Assembly: GCF_040954835.1 (NCBI RefSeq)
Contig: NC_090698.1
Location: 50,478,284-50,542,283, forward strand
Length of the DNA stretch: 64,000 nt
From: Lepisosteus oculatus
Lineage: Eukaryota; Chordata; Actinopteri; Semionotiformes; Lepisosteidae
Direction: 5' to 3'
The position numbers were made by a program, and so were the translations under genes. Positions 26,725-38,622 of this stretch are shown one piece after another. Numbering within the stretch: the first letter of the stretch is position 1; each line of letters opens with the position of its first letter. The notes under the pieces are model-generated. The model saw only the letters and a program-made list of their open reading frames with translations, made no database searches and had not been told where the DNA came from.

Positions 26725-28957
26725 ACTGTAAATAATACATATTTACATAGGTATCAATTTCGCAAAGCCCACAATGGGCAAATATTTTGAAAGGAAATCT
26801 CAACTTTATAATGTCAAAATCTTTACCTTTCAGTACCCTTTGCTTCAGTACCTTTTATTTTTTTTCAAAGCCACTGTTATAATCTGCTTTTATACTCCTA
26901 GCTTCTTTCTTACCCAAATTCACTATATTTACACCTCTCTGAAGCTTCCCGTGCTTGAGTTGCCACGTCAACCAGAACACGAACAAATGGAAAGATAGAA
27001 TTAAATGCAAAGGGTTCTGAGTACAAAAGAGTGTCCAAAACTATTTCTCATCTCAGAATGTTGTGAAACCATATTGGAAATTAAACTGCACAAATAAATT
27101 TTAACACAAGAAACAAAAAAAAATCCAGAATAGATTTGTAGAAATGTGAGGCTCACACAGTAGAATTATAAGTACATAGAAGCCTTAGGGAGCCTGACAA
27201 AGATATGTTTGTTTAATCATTATGCAGATTGAGCATAGTAACGCTTGAATACACTTTAAAATATTTTTGGAAGCTTTAGCAAAACTAAAGCAAAAACATA
27301 GCAAAAACAGCTATATACATCAACATGTAATGAAGAATAAATGTGAAAAACATTGGCCATTATATTTAAGCTATTTAGATACTGAAATTCCCAATGCCCC
27401 ATATGGGAATTTAAGGACCTTAGTGTTTTTGAATATTTGGTCCATTGTTTGCAAGGCTGGAAACTGACTTTCAATCACTGTCTGCAACTCCAATAATATC
27501 ATAGCTATTTCTTCCCCCAGTTGACTTTAAAACTCGTTTTCCATAACATTTCATAAAGGAATTTTCTGGCCCTTGCACCAACAGATCTTAGCATTACAAA
27601 GCAATTACTGACAGTCAAATTTTAACAATTGCTACAATTTAAATTTAGCCTTTGAAGTCAAGAGAAAAGTATGCCCTCTCAGCATCAGAGAGCAAAGCAG
27701 AGAAGCAAAGAAAAAAAAAGCAGTCACCATGCAGACCTGTGGGAAAATCACCTAACTTAAAGGCGGGCAAACTAGTCACAAGCTATAGAATAAGAGAGAC
27801 GAACACTTAACACTTCCAAATATTCTTAGGGCTGTACTGTTCAATCACTCAATAGTTCATATTTTAGTATTTGTCTTGATGAATTGATACATTGCATAAT
27901 TCTAGGTTTTTGAAGCTTAACTCCAGTATTCAGGTTAAATGTTCCTGTAATATCTGGTAATAGTTGTTTTTTTTTTTGAAGACATTACCAGAAACGCTAA
28001 ATGTGCAATATGTTTATTACCAATTCAAATTAGATAGGTATCATAGGTTATAATTTATCCCTGCCAAATTAATGTTCCTCTTGATGAAGAGATGCACCTG
28101 AAAGCTGTTAAAGGTAACAGGCATCAGAAGCTCTTTACAACTGGTCCTCATTTTTAGTACACCAAAGAAAAAAGCAACTTTCACTTTCATGAAACAAACA
28201 CTACTGTCAGCAGTTTTGCATCTTAAGCAGCACATTTTGATGTAAATTGCCTTTTTCCTCTTAAGCATTTATTTAAATGATAAAAATTACCATAGATTTT
28301 TTTTCTTCATGTCCTTGCATGTCCAGATGGGTTTTTTTCTCCACTATCGGACAACTGCTTTGTTTTACTGAAGGTTTCATTTTCATCCTTTCAGCTGAAT
28401 AAAGTGATCGTACAATACAATAACAAATACAGCAAAATTGCAATGCTAAAAACAGAAAGCATGTCTCTTATTATGAAATTTTAATTTTCTAAGGAACTTC
28501 AATTTTAATTGATGAGCTACAACACAGTTAAAGTTGTTTTCAAGCAAAGTAATGCGAAATACTGCAGCTCGAAGTTTATGGACAACCTATGATTCACTTT
28601 GTATGTCTTGCCAGTGAAATGACAAAACTCTTTTTTGGAACACGAATAATAAGATATAGACTGATCGTGGTGAGAAAGACCATCCTTTTGAGCTGAATTT
28701 TAATAAGGCAGTGTTGCACATCTGAATGTCTGAAGGACTAGATTAGTACCAGGTGTCAAACACCCACCCTACGGTACATCAGCATCTACAGTATGTAAGG
28801 ACAAGGTTAAAGTGAAGGAAAGTCTTCTGAGGTATGGGTTGAATCTCCTCCTATGACTGGCATTGCACTGTTAATAATACAAATTTTGTTTACATATTTA
28901 TGAAAATAAAAGCAATATACTCTTTCAGAACTGTCATATTTGCAAAATGTGGTTCTA

Positions 28958-29155
28958 ACTAATTTATTTGCGTGACACTTTTATCCACAGTAATGTTTGA
29001 CTCCAAACATATAAACAGTTGGGTATTTTACTGAAACAATTCAAGAGGAATATCATGCTTAAGGATACAATGGCAGTGTCTCACTTGGGATTTGAACCCA
29101 CAAACTTCTAAGTTACAAAACCAGAACTCCCAATACTGCTCCACACTTCTGCCCA
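28958..29155 (-). mobile_element. V-SINE, old copy
   Basis: Read on the plus strand it has ATTTATTTGCGTGACACTTT then TATCCA, the conserved V-SINE core (usually ...GACGCTTTTATCCAAAGCGAC). It continues with GGGTATTTTACTG, TTAAGGATACAATGGCAGTG, GGGATTTGAACCCACAAACT (the B-box region on the minus strand) and CTCCACACTTCTGCCC. The copy is diverged but nearly full length. Confidence 0.72.
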
Positions 29156-30471
29156 GATGCCAAACAGCCACATACTCAGGATTTCATTCACTTATAATAG
29201 CTGTAAGTTAAATTACAGTTATCAAATTGACAGATTTGAACTTCAGTTAATACTAATTTAATTTTAATTAAGCAAAATGCCATTCCCTTTAGTGTTACAG
29301 ACAAAAATTACAGTATGTCATTTTTGCTCTTGAGCAATCTGCTGTAAGCTTCCAAATGCTTCTTTTTACCTACATATTTTACCTGAAAAAGCAAAAAAAA
29401 TCAACACAAACCAAAAAATATATTCTTTTAAGATGGGAAAAACACGGGGGTAAATTTCATCAATGAAATTGCATTACCTTCATTATATATTTTTTGTTTA
29501 ATTATGTTCCTACAATTCTTGAAATATATGGATTAAGGAATGAATCCTCAAGGAAGCTGAAATTTTAGAAAAACTACAGCAGTATAGGATTTAGTAGGTT
29601 ATAGGTAAGTTCAGTTTCATTTTGTTTAGCTTCTAATTGTGCAAATGCCACTGATAAGTAACAGAGTTTGAAATGCTTTGCTTTTTGGTAAAACCATTAC
29701 CAGTTCTAGTGTAGCCCCTGACTTTGTCATTTCTTCGGTCAGTGTCCAGAGTGATGACCCATCAAAAGCAATTTTCCATTTTAATGGAAATCGCACTTAC
29801 TACCAAAAGATGAGACTACATAAAACTCAATAAAATTACATTGTTACAGAAAATGTCAATTTCTTCAAATACATAAAAATATTAAAAAACACTGACCCTG
29901 TCTATAGCCTTTTAGGATGCTATCCTTCATTCCAGTAATTCTATTTTATTATGAATATCAATATAGAGTGCCTTTGCACAGACACATTACACTTACTTAA
30001 TATAGTACTACCCTTTATTTTTTAGGTAAAGCTGGTACTGTACATTAGGTTAAAATTAAGAATTTGCATCACGGGATAGAACTGACTCTAGATTAACAAC
30101 AGATGAACAGTCTGATCAAAGAACTGAAGATTTTTTTCTTTAATATAAAAATATAATAACCGATGGAGTGCCCAGTTTAAAAATGATACCTGTGTCACAC
30201 AAGTGAGTGTTCTCTGATATCTTACAAGTCCTTTGAAGTTATTATTTATTTTTGTGCTACAGACAAAGAGCACAATCTAAAAGGAAAACAAATTTCAGGA
30301 GAATGACAGCCAAGTTGTTTCAAAACTGTGAAATTTCCCCCAGCAAATTGAACAATATGGCTAACTTCAGTAGCGCAGATCAAGAACCCCAATAAACATG
30401 GTTCACTGCTCACTTCAGGATTTCTTTGCCTCATTTGTGTCGTAGGAATTTTCCCACTTTTGGTTCCTTAC

Positions 30472-30755
30472 CTCATACGACCAGACGCACTGGGTCCCTC
30501 CAAATCTTCGAACACATCTACCCACTTCCACATCTTCATGTGTCGTGTACATCTCCCGCAGACACTCCCCGATGTGTGGGACCATTCTTCTCAGCACCTC
30601 TCGGCTGAAGATCATGCCAGGTCCTCCCATGCAGAAGTTTTCTCCAGACTCCAGCGCTAGTTTGCCCAGCTCTTCTGTAGTACCGAGTCCAGTCTGCCCC
30701 AAGTAAAGAGGTTTACTGCTGTTCAGGGATCTAAGAAATGACTCCAATTTGTCTC
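30472..30755 (-). CDS. CHSY3: CHSY3 coding exon 2 (glucuronosyltransferase domain, continued)
   Basis: Encodes the rest of codon 205 to residue 299. The 284-base exon starts after the acceptor TTTTGAAAG and ends at TATGAG before a consensus donor GTAAGG, in phase 0. Together with exon 1 it gives exactly 299 codons. The sequence begins GDKLESFLRSLNSSKPLYLG and continues through GENFCMGGPGMIFSREVLRR and the THEDVEVGRC segment to CVWSYE. These are strongly conserved blocks of the fringe-like GT31 half of chondroitin synthases. NSS at 216-218 is a possible glycosylation site. The protein must continue into a third exon carrying the second half (GT7-like GalNAc-transferase region). No open frame of that size exists at lower coordinates, so that exon lies beyond the left edge. 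In-frame readthrough past GAG (VRNQKWENS) is intron sequence. Confidence 0.95.
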
Positions 30756-31522
30756 CTTTCAAAACAAAAGAATACATCGTTTAGCTATATGTGTTCACCA
30801 CTGTTCCAACGAATTTCCGCTTAAAGTCAGTGTTTTGGCATCTTAATTCTAAATAAACAAATAAAGGCAAATAAAACAATTCATCTGAGAGCAGAGATGG
30901 TAAATTAATAAGCCTTTTTTAGTTTTACTGTCTAGGAACAAAATGCAATACTTTTAAGTAGGGCTCTTTAGTATTGTTATAAGGTAGCTTAAACAAAATT
31001 CAATTTACTTTTTGTATGGCGTCTGTTTGAGAAAACATTAACCACATAAGGAGATCCTTTGTATTTAACCCTTAAAACATAGACATTGTATATATTTTAA
31101 AAATTAGATGGTCTAGTAGGAAACTGAACAATTGAGTTAGTTTATAACAGGCACACTTGCCCTGTTACAGTAACACCTAGTACGATGTCATCACTATAAA
31201 AAGCATAGAGGCAGCAGAGTGAAAGAAACTGAACGTACAGTAAGAGTGATAATTTACTTTCTCTTGGGTTTAAAAATCTACAAAAACAGGTGGACATGAA
31301 CTAAAAACTACAAAACAAAGGCTTTTAATCAAAACCCATCTTCAAAACAGACTATATAAATGGCACTACCGTATAAGTAATTGCTTTGATCTAATACATT
31401 AAAATAGAAAATCTAAGTTGATACTGTATACAGTATATATCCTCCTAGGTTTTAACAGAAGTACTGTACTAAAACTAATCAATGAGTCCAACTGATTTAG
31501 TGCTGTATGTCATATACCTTAA

Positions 31523-32120
31523 AGCTGTGGTTCCTAACCCTGGTCCCGGAGGAAAAATGTCTCTTCAGTTTTTTTGCTCAAGCTGAGTTCTTAATCACGG
31601 GTTAATTGATTTCAGTTTCCTATCTGGGGCATATCTGAGAATTTGCTTTCAGCTCTTAAGCGGTCAAATGGGATTTGTAATTGTAATTATCAACCCTGCA
31701 GCAATTTCAGGGTTTCACCTGCCCTCGTTCAGGTGCGTTGCCTGATATGTAGCCAATTGTACCTCTGCAGAAGGAACAAAACGCTTATGGGAGTGCTCGG
31801 CATAATTCCCATCTGTATCTGTTCATCATAATGCGATCGACTAGCAGGAGCTGTTTAGTCACGAAAAATGACAAGCAAGTTGAGGAGGAGCCTCGCAGAC
31901 GTCTGTGCAGAAGTTGGTGCAATTGATAGAAAGGGTACCCCTGAAGTGGGGGTATTTTTGACATTCTGCACTGACCGAAGAAATAACTTAAATAGAAGTC
32001 TGAACAAGAAAGGAGATCTCTGAAATCTTCAATTAGCATTGGAGATTTAGAGCTCAGCTTGAGTGTAAACCAGCAGGCACAGTGTTCCTCCAGGACCAGG
32101 AATGGTAAGAACTGCCTTGA
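31523..32120. mobile_element. Non-autonomous DNA transposon with imperfect terminal inverted repeats
   Basis: The left end reads GGTTCCTAACCCTGGTCCCG then GAGG. The right end read in reverse gives TTCTTACCATTCCTGGTCCT then GGAGG. A second inverted match lies further in (CTCAAGCTGAGTTC left, GAGCTCAGCTTGAG right). The CCCTGGTCCTGGAGG type of end is common in fish hAT-like MITEs. No transposase frame and no clear target duplication were seen, so the class is tentative. Confidence 0.55.
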
Positions 32121-32624
32121 AGAACTCAAGGGTGCAGAATGTCAAAACAAACAAGGATATATGCATTCATATATGTCCTTGCTGATTCTCAAATCCAGTG
32201 TGCACCTTTTCACATGCTGAAAGCTTACTCCAGGTACCATGCATATGTTTTATCACACTAAATACACTTCACTGGTTAATGAAAGTCCTGAAGCATGGAA
32301 GTCAAACCAGTAGATGCTTGACTTGGAATGCTACAAACCTACTGTATACTTTGAGAGATACATTTGCAGTTTCATTGTAGCCTATCATTCTAAACAGAGG
32401 TGTGAAATTTAAAACAATGTATTCATGTTTAAGATAAAAAAAGCTAAGCCATTAGCAATTACATTTATTTTGAGTTCCTTAAGAAACAATAGAAGTAGTG
32501 TTTTTGTGCACCTTTGTTGGATATTATTTAGCTGTGTTTTGTACTGCATTAAAGCTAAGGGTACTTACCTGAAATCATTAAGGTAAATGGTTGGGTGCTA
32601 AAATGAGCATGGAGTAAACTGCCT

Positions 32625-32760
32625 GAGCTATGGGCTCCCAAATCTGGTCCTGGTGACCCAATTGTCAGCTGATTCTCAATTCAAACAGACATTTAATTGG
32701 TCAGTTGGAGCTTTAAATGAACTAACACTTAATTAATTTAAAATCAACAGATAATACAAT
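32625..32760. mobile_element. Fragment of a CTGGTCCTGG-ended DNA transposon
   Basis: GGGCTCCCAAATCTGGTCCT followed by GGTGACCC and CATTTAATTGGTCAGTTGGA resembles one end of the element at 31523-32120. The opposite end was not found. Confidence 0.35.
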
Positions 32761-35243
32761 TAGGAATTCCCCCACTGTTTTCTGTTCTAAAAAAGACTTA
32801 CTTAGGAATATTCACAGTTAAACTACAATATCCAATATTTTCAGAAGTGAAAATAATTTGAAAATGTCTATCTAGGACATGATTTGGGGCTCAATAAATA
32901 ATCAACAGCTCAGCTGGGGAAAAAAACAGCAACCGTGGTTATGAAGATCTGGATGAGGAAACGCTACTCTGGACCTCTGCTCTCCAAATCTAGCTTCCAG
33001 CAGGCTGGGGGCTCTTCTATTTTTCAGGTATTTGAACTAATGGTTCACTTAACTGAGCCATTTAACTCTTGCCCAAGTAGTGATGTAAATAGACCTAAAA
33101 ACTGTATTGGACCATGGCCCTCTGGGACCAGATATGTGTACCAAGAAAAAGTGTTCGAAGACCTCATGAAGTGATTCCATCTTTGATATTTGTTATAATC
33201 TGTGTGCAGCTGTATGTTTCTGAAAGCAAGCACGCCACTCCCCTCTGATCTCAGAGGTGTGCTTGTACGAACTCTTTCAGCCACATTGTTGTGGCAAAAG
33301 CCCGTAAGAAATTATTTCTGATGTATTCATTTGTTACGTTTTTGTAAGTCTCGTATGTAAAAAGGTTGTGCAAAATATATCAACATCATTGCACAAAGCG
33401 ACAAACTAAGCATGCAGACCTGGGTAAAATCACAGTGAACTTCTTCTACTCCATTAAGCCAAAAACTGGAAATGCAGTTTTGAAATATATATTATCTTAA
33501 ACCAATGAAGCAGATTCCGAATGAATTGTAGCCATGAAAGCATGCTGTTAAAAAGCAAGTTGCACTGTTCAGTTCCAGGATACTGCGATAATAATAATAT
33601 CAAGCAGCAATAACTGCATTTCCACCCTTAATTTTAACCTAGGAAAGATAAAACAAAAACCTTACATTTAAAATAATTTATTGAGATACAATAAATACTA
33701 CGCCTGCCATATGCAGCCCTGCACTCTCTCCAGATTAGATTGCTAGTGTAATACCTCTTTGCAGATAAGGCAATGTCATGAAGCCAATTAACGGTGAAGA
33801 CAGTAATGGCATTTTAGCCCCCTCTGACAATATATATCTTTCCACTAAATGCTCCCATGTTCCATTTGTGTTGCTTTTGAGAATACATTTACATTATTGT
33901 CGGATGTAAGTTAAAAGCCAGCTGACTTCTATAACCCTTAAAAACATTAAAAAAGAACTTTTGTTCCTCGTTGATTCTATAAGATTCTGTCCTGTCAGAA
34001 TGACCAGCCCATCAACAAGGTCTTGAAAAACCCTTACCCCCAGCTGACTACATTCAGTTGATTTAATTAATTGTTGCTGGTCTGTTCTGAAAAATCAGAT
34101 TAATAATGTTAACTATTTTTTCTAGATCACAGAATTGTTGTTTGGGATCAAATACATTTTACTGTGAAATTCAGGTTTATTGAATGAATCACAAATACTG
34201 TATATACTCTACTTCAAAATAAATGCTTGACTTGTAAGTTTGAGCATCATGTGTTCTGCAAGGTTTTTTTCTAACGTTGTATTTATAACTTCCTTGTGTG
34301 TTCTGCTTATTTAACTGAAACAGGAGATAAAGCTCAACTGTGGAAACTTTTTTTTGTTCTGACCAGGGTACTCTTATGGTATGTATCCCCCCAAGCCAAG
34401 ATACCTCAGTACTGTCTTAAATTAAGTAAACCCCATTTTTTTCCTGAAAACCCTGTCAATAAATTATGCAATCCGAGTTGTATTGAATAAATCTATGCAG
34501 AAGTGGCAGACAAATCCCATCATATTATCAAGTATCTGAACATCTGTACATTATTTATTATACTTAAGCAGCCTGTCAAGCACTAAGAAGGTTCAAACCA
34601 ACAACATTGGGACAATTGTTTTTTTTATTTAAAAATATTGGAATACTACACTCAAATCTCAAATTAAGGTTGTGTTTTTATTTTTCAAAAGAAATATGAG
34701 GTTATTATTCATTGCAAAAGAAACGGAAAGTGAAAGTGGAAAGCTAGAGGAAATTCAACAGTTCATAAAATGATGCTTGTTTCCTTTTTGCATAAAAAAG
34801 GTCTCATACGCTACTGGTCCGTTCAACACGTAATGCTATTGACTTAGTACGTACTTTTATATGTTTTTTTGTTTTATTCGTGTAAGTCATGCAACAATGC
34901 TTGCTCATGTGAAAAAATCTGGAGCACTTTTTATTTTGTTTAAACCTAAATTAGTCACGGCATACAAGTTGCCGGTATCAACAGTACATTTACGTGTTAT
35001 CATTTATGTAGCTTTAATATGTTCATCTCGATGAAAGCATATAAGCTTATATTTTATTTGCGCTAAGTTGAGTTTTATTTTAATTCAGTCTTGATAATTG
35101 TTCAAATATGCAATGACAAAGTTTGAGAGCTTCAGTGATGCTCTTCGAGAAAAAAGAAAAAACTGCTACAGATCACTGAGCCAGTTTCAATTTCAAATTC
35201 CACAAGACATAAGACTGTAAATGCTGAACTTTAACTTATTCAC

Positions 35244-35856
35244 CTCGTATGTAGACATCGTCATCCGCCCGCATGAACCACTCGTATGTATCCAGGTAGT
35301 TGTCATGCATGTACTTCAGCATCATGAAGGACTTTTTCTGCGGAGGATAGGAGTCATCGACCCCCGGCAGGGAGACCACAGGAACGGAGATGGGCACAGG
35401 CACAATGTCAGATCCCTCGCTAGAATAGAACTCCACCTTCCCAGGAATCGACCGAGTCCATGTCCTGTGAGCGGCTACGGCTCTGGAAGCCAGGTATTTT
35501 TTAGCTGTCATGACACCAACGTATAGGAAATGCCTAGGTCGCGATATAGGTCCCCCGCCATCTCCACTGCCATTGCCAGTCCTGTATCTGCTCTCTTCCT
35601 CTTCCTCGCTTTCCTCCTGGCTGGAAAGAGTGTTGTCTTTTTCCTTCTGCCACGAATTGCTGCTTGCACTGCTGCCGATACTCTCAGCCACTTTACCGAT
35701 GCCAGCCACATTACTGTAGTAAGAGCAGATCGTGGATTTCCTCTTCTTGCCACTGATTTCCAGGACTCTGGGGACTATAAGCCAAGAAGCCGCGGTAAAT
35801 CCAACAATCAGCCCAAGGATCACACTCATCAAGGGTCTCCTGGACCTCACGGCCAT
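35244..35856 (-). CDS. CHSY3: CHSY3 coding exon 1 (chondroitin sulfate synthase 3, N-terminal part)
   Basis: Encodes residues 1-204 plus the first base of codon 205. The family makes the repeating glucuronate / N-acetylgalactosamine backbone of chondroitin sulfate in the Golgi lumen. Seen here: a short basic N-terminus (MAVRSRRP), one hydrophobic signal-anchor at about residues 9-28, a low-complexity stem with an acidic run at 80-89, and the start of the beta-1,3-glucuronosyltransferase domain at about 109. A DDSYPPQKKSFMM block lies at 167-179 and the metal-binding DDD triad at 198-200 (within RADDDVYI). NGS at 95-97 is a possible N-glycosylation site. The ATG at 35856 gives the start typical of the family. 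The exon ends CGAG followed by GTGAAT, a good donor in phase 1 that joins exon 2 exactly to make R-G-D-K. CHSY1 is the alternative, but the N-terminus and the MINAR2 neighbour favour CHSY3. Confidence 0.95.
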
Positions 35857-36720
35857 GGTTAAATACTGTATAGTTGAAATATAGAGTGTATATTCTTTTC
35901 AAGGCTCGCCTAAGGTATGCCTTATCTCACTGAACGATAATTACTCATGACAGAACATCGAAGAAGTATGTTAACAAGTAATGCTACCTAGGTGTGAGAA
36001 CATTGATCCAAACTACATCCTTAAATAACATCTTTGAAACCAAACTGAAACAAATAAATACATCCAAGGACAATACATTAAGAATCTCAAACGTCTGTCA
36101 TGTAGCCGTTCTTGGAAAAAATGACTTGCTCCTTTTTATTTGTAATGTCCAGCGCAAAGGAAGAAGTTGCAATACAGACAGAATTTGATGCAACGCTGAA
36201 AGCAGGGTTCCTTTTTCCTTTCCATTGGAAAGAGTATCAGCATTTTACTGAAAGAAAGTTGGCTTCTGTGTATATCCCTCTCTTGCTTATCTGTAACTCA
36301 TACCGGCGGCCAGTTTTCTTTGAATCAAAAAGTTCGAGGCGTAAGAGGGCTTCAAAGATTTCATGCTGCTAACTTAATGAATAAAAATTAGAGCTCCTAA
36401 GCTGTAATTTGCTACTTCTTGCTCAAGTCGCGCTCCTCCTCCCAGCCCGGCTCGCCATTTTGTTTACAAATTGACGTCAGGATAAATAACTCTGCTTTTC
36501 TCCGTCCCCCTTCTCTAATTTCTCGCCGTTTGGAAACGGGCGAACAGTACGTGTATAAATATTCATTGCTGTGTGAAGTAACGGAGAGACTTATTTGGGG
36601 CCAGGCAGACAGAGGGGAGAGGGAGGGGCTATGACTAAGAGCGGCTCAGGAACCTCCTCTTCCCAGGCTGCTATCCTGAGGGAGTTCTTTGAGGAGGAGA
36701 GATGCTGCATCACTAATTGC
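35857..36720 (-). promoter_or_regulatory. CHSY3: CHSY3 5' UTR and probable promoter region
   Basis: The stretch upstream of the CHSY3 start becomes clearly GC-richer at about 36410-36700, unlike its AT-rich surroundings. It contains several CpGs, GC-rich runs (for example gctcctcctcccagcccgg), a perfect TGACGTCA and a forkhead-like TGTTTAC. This is the expected position for a CpG-type promoter of CHSY3. No transcription start can be fixed from sequence, and an untranslated upstream exon is possible. Promoter assignment is an inference from position and composition. Confidence 0.45.
36472..36479. promoter_or_regulatory. Perfect CRE palindrome TGACGTCA upstream of CHSY3
   Basis: The eight-base palindrome bound by CREB/ATF proteins lies about 620 bases upstream of the CHSY3 start codon, within the GC-rich patch. 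CpG-containing motifs are rare by chance in this AT-rich window, so the site is plausible. Occupancy is unproven. Confidence 0.35.
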
Positions 36721-38493
36721 TAACCGGGTATTTAGTTAAATGTTAAAGAAGACAGGATGATAATGGAGAGGCATGAGAATCGATATTGTTTAAACAGAAC
36801 AGAAAACATAGTTCTAGCCTAGTGTAAAGTATGTACTACAGCGACGCAGTAACACAGACAGGTGACTTATACACTAAGGCAAATACAACCTGTGTGTAAG
36901 AATGTACTCTCAGTGTTAAATAAATATGCGGACACGATCAAAAAAACCTACTGATGTATGCCATTAAGAAAGGAAGAACCGATATCGACTAGTGATAATG
37001 GATGTCTTATTTCCGCTTAAAGCAATACCACACACGACAGCTTTTCGCGAGATTGTTATATACAAAGTTCCAAACAAAATATTTCCCGTTTTAGCAATCG
37101 CAGTTTAAACTCTCTCCTCGGTACCATAGGATTACTTTTTGTTTATTCTAGCCTACAGAATGTTTTTCGGAGCAAATTCATGCTGATTGTTATCTTTTTT
37201 TTCCACTTTATGGTCGCTCGGCGCAGAAAATAAATAGACCCGTAACATGTTACTGTTTTTAAGATTTTAACCTATTTCGTTTATTGCAAAGCAACTGAAT
37301 TGTATTTTATGAACAAAGGCACAATATATGTTAAACAAATTCATCTATAACATTTATAATATAATAAATGTATATAATATTCGGATGTACCCACTGTTTC
37401 ACTGTTCACATGGTTAATTAAAAATAAGAATTAGTATTTTAGAGGGCTGTCAGCATCAAGAGCAAGAAGTTTCATTCAGTTACATAAAGTAGGTCCCTAT
37501 CCTAACGTTTAGGCTTTTAGACGTTTATCAGAACAATAAAATGTTATTCATAGGTGTTACCTCTATAGCATTGCCAGCTGCAACATTTCCATTTGATTAT
37601 ACGCTAACAATACTAAAATGCCACATATTAAGTAAAGCTCAGTGATAATACATTATATTTTGATGGAATGTCATTTAAAATGTGTGGTTTTCCATGCCTA
37701 ATACCAATGAGTTAAAGTCCAAGGTGAAAGCCTTATCTGACACATACAGTAATAACTGTCTTGTCTTTATGGGAACACATAGGGATCAGTGCTTAGGCCA
37801 CACACTTAACGTAGGATTGTAGAGAAAAATCAAAAACTGGTTTACTTCATCCTGTCTCGGAAAACCCTATTGATCCCAGAATAAGATTCTTATAAAAAGT
37901 CTTTCCCTAACCATACTGCCTCCTAATACTTCTATTGTTAGGTTCATGGCTTATTGTCTGTAGTGTTACCGTGGCTCAGAGATTAAGCCTTAAGTGCTCG
38001 CAAAATTTGAGTTACATGACAGTATAAGGTGGGAGGCACAGAAACCACAAGCAAACAAGTCCTTAACTATACTGGTTAGAAAACATATTTTTATTATATA
38101 CTGTACTTGTTCTGGGAAAACTACCTTTGTTTTTCTATATGATCTCTCTCTGATTGAAGCAATTGGCTCTCGGCAATGTTACAGTACAGTACATGCAGAC
38201 TTCACAAATTGACAGACATATCTAAAATGGGTTAAGATTTAATATGTTCTTATCTCTGCATAGAGCAGTTCTTGTTCTGAAGGTCTTTTTAATCATCTTT
38301 CCCATATGAACACTCTTATGAATTAAATTTAGAAACATGCATAATGAAGATATATTCTGCATAAAACTGTAAGCTATTTCAATTGTTCTACATCCACTTT
38401 TAAAACATGACATATCATACCATATGTGAATGATGTGCAAACTTTTTAATATAATACAGTATGTAGCTCAATTTTAATTAATTTAATTTAATT

Positions 38494-38622
38494 GTCTCTC
38501 TCACACCTGAAGAAGGCTCCACGGCCGAAACGTTGTGTTCTCTTTCTTCTTTTTTTCAGCATGGAATAAACCTATTACTTGTTCCTTTGCAGCCTACGCA
38601 TGCTGACGCAGCTACCTGCCTC
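38494..38622 (+). mobile_element. Penelope-like 3' terminal fragment
   Basis: About 129 bases beginning TGTCTCTCTCACACCTGAAG and ending CATGCTGACGCAGCTACC, nearly identical to the end of the element at 16587-17213. No coding part is attached. The hammerhead-like core is at 38507-38531. Confidence 0.78.
38507..38531 (+). ncRNA. Hammerhead-ribozyme-like core in the Penelope 3' end, copy 2
   Basis: CTGAAGA-A-GGC-tccacg-GCC-GAAAC. Same core order as the copy at 17099, with A rather than T before the stem. Confidence 0.4.

Larger units (their letters stand above)
1..30471 (-). other. CHSY3: CHSY3 intron 2 (partial, continues past the left edge)
   Basis: Everything left of the exon 2 donor (GTAAGG at 30471) is intron 2 of CHSY3, because no further CHSY3 exon appears. 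Recognisable contents are listed separately: L2 fragment (4089-4915), tRNA-SINEs (11597-11870, 13551-13828), Penelope 3' part (16587-17213), SINE tail (20343-20429), tRNA-headed repeat (26369-26724) and V-SINE (28958-29155). The stretches 1-4088, 4916-11596, 13829-16586, 17214-20342, 20430-26368 and 29156-30471 are AT-rich with no gene I can support. Scattered GC-richer patches (for example 5050-5190, 9640-9960, 14640-14860) have no identity I recognise. One exon-like open stretch at 442-631 is discussed under findings. Confidence 0.8.
30756..35243 (-). other. CHSY3: CHSY3 intron 1
   Basis: About 4.5 kb between the donor at 35243-35242 (GT) and the acceptor at 30757-30756 (AG). It holds a decayed DNA transposon with inverted ends (about 31523-32120) and a related fragment at about 32625-32760. 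The rest is AT-rich, and the short open frames in it look like chance. I see no exon. Confidence 0.85.

Noticed and set aside
35530..35862. 110-codon plus-strand open frame
   Set aside because: Antisense shadow of CHSY3 exon 1, which has full homology support on the minus strand.
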